Shown piece after piece: positions 62,362 to 64,000 of a stretch of DNA of 64,000 nucleotides; the first letter of the stretch is position 1; each line of letters begins with the position of its first letter. The stretch is taken from contig JBAYIE010000006.1 in assembly GCA_041665785.1 (NCBI GenBank), forward strand, positions 1 to 64,000. The letters are read 5' to 3'. The DNA comes from JBAYIE01 sp041665785. Lineage in GTDB: Bacteria; Bacteroidota; Bacteroidia; UKL13-3. A model generated the notes under the pieces. The model ran no database searches. It saw only the letters and a program-made list of their open reading frames with translations, and was not told the origin of the DNA. The translations under genes and the position numbers were made by a program.

Positions 62362-62880
62362 AATGCATTCTTCATTTTTCCCGCCGCCGCTGCGCTATGG
62401 CGAGGCGAGGCATTTTTCATTCTTCATTTCATGTCCCGACAGCAGGGCTAGTCAGTCTTCGTTAAAGCTACTACCGGTCAAGTTCGCTATAGCTATGGCG
62501 AGACAAGGCATTTTCTCACCTCGCGTTGTTCAACCGCGTTGCGGTTGTGGGGTCTTTTCTTCGCATAGAGTTATGGAGGTTGAACCGCGTTGCGGTTTGT
62601 CGGGGCATGATCTGAATTTAAAGGGATAACATAACGCATTAACGAATATGCGATTCATATTGCCCAACATCGTTTTGGTGAGATGAGTCAGTCTTCGCTA
62701 TAGCTTCGACAGAACAAATCCATCTACGATAAAGCTACGGCGAGGCAACGCATTCTTCATTCTTCCCGCCGCCGCTAAGGCTTTGGCGAGACAAGGCATT
62801 TTTCCCTCCTACGCTAATGCTACTGTGGACAATGCATTCCTCATTTTTAATTCTTCATTTTTAATTTTAATTATCTTCCC
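62362..62880. repeat. Nest of dispersed repeats, no gene
   Basis: At least six units of the GGCGAG-CAA-GCATT type lie here, near 62362, 62399, 62497, 62739, 62784 and 62827. Two almost identical head segments (CCCGCCGCCGCT at 62380 and 62766) are followed by the same GGCGAG…GGCATTTTTC. AGTCAGTCTTCG occurs at 62450 and 62686. The last unit's tail reaches to within 10 bases of the enoyl-CoA hydratase start. No open frame here is convincing. Confidence 0.7.
62532..62597. repeat. Second pair of REP-like hairpins
   Basis: AACCGC-GTT-GCGGTT occurs at 62532-62546 and 62583-62597. The pair matches the one at 48832-48900, including GTTATGGAGGTTG before the second hairpin. Confidence 0.8.
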
Positions 62881-62883
62881 GCC

Positions 62884-63666
62884 ATGAGTTACGAAACCAT
62901 TTTATATGAAGTAAACGACGGTATAGCTACCCTCACGCTGAACCGTCCGGATGTATTCAATGCCTTTAACGAACAGCAGAGTTTTGATGTGCTGGACGCA
63001 TTGAAAAAAACCGAAAAAGATAAATCCATCCGTGTACTGATTATCACAGGAGCAGGCAAAGCGTTTTGTTCGGGTCAGGACCTGAAAAGTATAGCCGGAA
63101 GCCAGAATCGTTCCTTGAGCGATTCGTTGTACAAACGTTACAATCCCATGATCCGTGCATTGCGCAACATACCCATACCGGTTATATGCAAACTCAACGG
63201 TGTGGCTGCAGGCGCCGGATGCTCGCTAGCACTGGCCTGCGATTTTATTGTAGCGTCAGAGGTTGCAACGTTAATTGAAGTGTTTATACATGTTGGTCTG
63301 GTACTTGATTCCGGATCTTCATACTTCCTTCCGCGTATAGTTGGATCCAACCGTGCATTTGAACTCAGTACCATGGGTGGAAAAGTTTCGGCTATGCAGG
63401 CACTCGAATGGGGAATGGTAAACCGTCTAGTGAAACATGAAGAACTGGATGCAGAGACGCAAAAAATTGCAGCCTTTTATGCGCAAGCTCCTACCAAGGC
63501 AATTGCATTGATCAAAAAAATGCTGAATAAATCTTCTCACTCAGATCTCGATACCATGTTGCAGTACGAAGCCTATTGCCAGGAAATTGCAGGTCGCAGC
63601 GATGATTACAAAGAGGGCGTTAGTGCTTTCAACGAAAAACGTAAAGCAGCATTCAAAGGTTCATAA
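62884..63666 (+). CDS. paaG: Enoyl-CoA hydratase/isomerase, PaaG-like
   Basis: A 260-residue crotonase-fold enzyme. The oxyanion hole is formed by AFCSGQDLK (about residue 62) and GVAAGAGCSLALACD (about 105); the PaaG-type Asp lies in HVGLVLDSGSSYFLPR (about 140), where ordinary hydratases have Glu. This points to 1,2-epoxyphenylacetyl-CoA isomerase (phenylacetate degradation) or a delta-isomerase; no other paa gene is in the window. It is followed 9 bases later by the SRPBCC gene. Confidence 0.85.
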   Translation: MSYETILYEVNDGIATLTLNRPDVFNAFNEQQSFDVLDALKKTEKDKSIRVLIITGAGKAFCSGQDLKSIAGSQNRSLSDSLYKRYNPMIRALRNIPIPVICKLNGVAAGAGCSLALACDFIVASEVATLIEVFIHVGLVLDSGSSYFLPRIVGSNRAFELSTMGGKVSAMQALEWGMVNRLVKHEELDAETQKIAAFYAQAPTKAIALIKKMLNKSSHSDLDTMLQYEAYCQEIAGRSDDYKEGVSAFNEKRKAAFKGS

Positions 63667-63675
63667 TCCAGGCGT

Positions 63676-64000
63676 ATGAAAACAACCGATATCCACCAAA
63701 CACTCACCTTCCCAACCACTCCGCTTGATCTGTATCAATGCCTGATGGATGAACGAAAGCACAGTTCATTCACCGGATCTCCTGCAGTGATTGAAGACAA
63801 AGAAGACACATCCTTCACAACATATGATGGATATATTGAAGGTAAAAATATTGTACTGGAACGCGGAAAGAAAATTGTGCAAACCTGGAAAGCCAACGAA
63901 GAAGAATGGCCGGAAAATCACTTTTCGGAAGTGGTTTTTTCGCTGAGTGCGTCGCCTGAAGGTTGCCTGCTTGAATTTTATCATACTGCCGTTCCGGAGA
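63676..64000 (+). CDS. SRPBCC/AHSA1-like protein, 3' end missing
   Basis: 108 codons are visible before the window ends with no stop. TTDIHQTLTFPTTPLDLYQC, KHSSFTGSPAVIEDKEDTSF and VQTWKANEEEWPENHFSEV resemble the START-like fold of AHSA1/SRPBCC proteins, which bind hydrophobic ligands or help Hsp90. It begins 9 bases after the enoyl-CoA hydratase-like gene, likely in one transcript. Confidence 0.75.
   Translation, partial: MKTTDIHQTLTFPTTPLDLYQCLMDERKHSSFTGSPAVIEDKEDTSFTTYDGYIEGKNIVLERGKKIVQTWKANEEEWPENHFSEVVFSLSASPEGCLLEFYHTAVPE

Noticed and set aside
62327..62630. Open frame of about 100 codons in the repeat nest
   Set aside because: It is made almost wholly of repeat units and lacks any domain.
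1..64000. tRNA, rRNA or transposase genes
   Set aside because: I looked for TPsiC-arm-like GGTTCGAATC strings, rRNA signatures and DDE/HUH motifs and found none.

Overview
The window is about 64 kb of a Bacteroidota chromosome, probably a Flavobacteriales or Chitinophagales-type lineage. The signs are several secreted proteins ending in type IX secretion (T9SS) sorting domains, a SusC-like TonB-dependent receptor, a cbb3 oxidase with fused CcoN-CcoO, promoters of the TTG-N19/20-TAnnTTTG type, few Shine-Dalgarno sites and frequent ATGA start/stop overlaps. I see no rRNA, tRNA, prophage, transposase or CRISPR array. Genes are cut at both edges.

Layout. 1-5.6 kb (minus): a secreted surface protein (partial), a TonB-dependent receptor and an OlsF-like two-domain acyltransferase. 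5.7-9.4 kb: an LpxH-like phosphoesterase overlapping a glycosyltransferase, which overlaps tail to tail with acetyl-CoA synthetase. 9.6-13.8 kb: a barrel protein, icd, and a RelE-type toxin-antitoxin pair lodged beside the 3' end of an efflux adaptor gene and flanked by a duplicated copy of that 3' end. 13.9-18.1 kb: a subtilisin-like T9SS protease and a small exported protein. 18.2-20.5 kb: pssA-purS-M28 peptidase. 20.5-25.2 kb: a compact operon coding an outer-membrane TPR/barrel protein (YaiO-like), an HPt protein, a receiver protein, a membrane HEAT-repeat protein and a processive glycosyltransferase. It looks like a phosphorelay-linked exopolysaccharide machine and is the most system-like part of the window.

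25.2-26 kb: a four-helix-bundle (S23/IVP-type) gene bracketed by inverted copies of a dispersed intergenic repeat. 26-34.5 kb (minus): a complete cbb3 oxidase locus, ccoI-ccoS-ccoNO-ccoQ-like-ccoP-ccoG-ccoH-TauE/SafE-like. 34.9-42.1 kb: a small membrane protein, katG, and two T9SS cargo proteins, one with an EndA-type nuclease domain. 42.1-43.8 kb: two AT-rich single-gene units with integron-cassette-like boundaries. 44-48.6 kb: NfeD-like/flotillin pair, a conserved hypothetical, thymidine kinase and an SDR-type threonine dehydrogenase. 48.7-52 kb: a repeat-rich gap, a polytopic membrane protein and a trans-sulfuration PLP enzyme. 52.1-55.7 kb: TerB-like and Kazal-domain proteins, then rplM-rpsI-rpsB-tsf. 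55.8-62.3 kb: a T9SS protein, a glutaminase-like protein, a lipoprotein, rfbB, galE and small membrane proteins. 62.3-62.9 kb: a nest of repeats, then a PaaG-like enoyl-CoA hydratase/isomerase and a truncated SRPBCC gene.

The intergenic DNA is unusually informative. At least three repeat types recur: a GGCG-headed hairpin followed by a TTCATTC tail, a paired AACCGC-GTT-GCGGTT hairpin, and cassette-like core sites. All functional statements come from reading motifs by eye; no database search was run.
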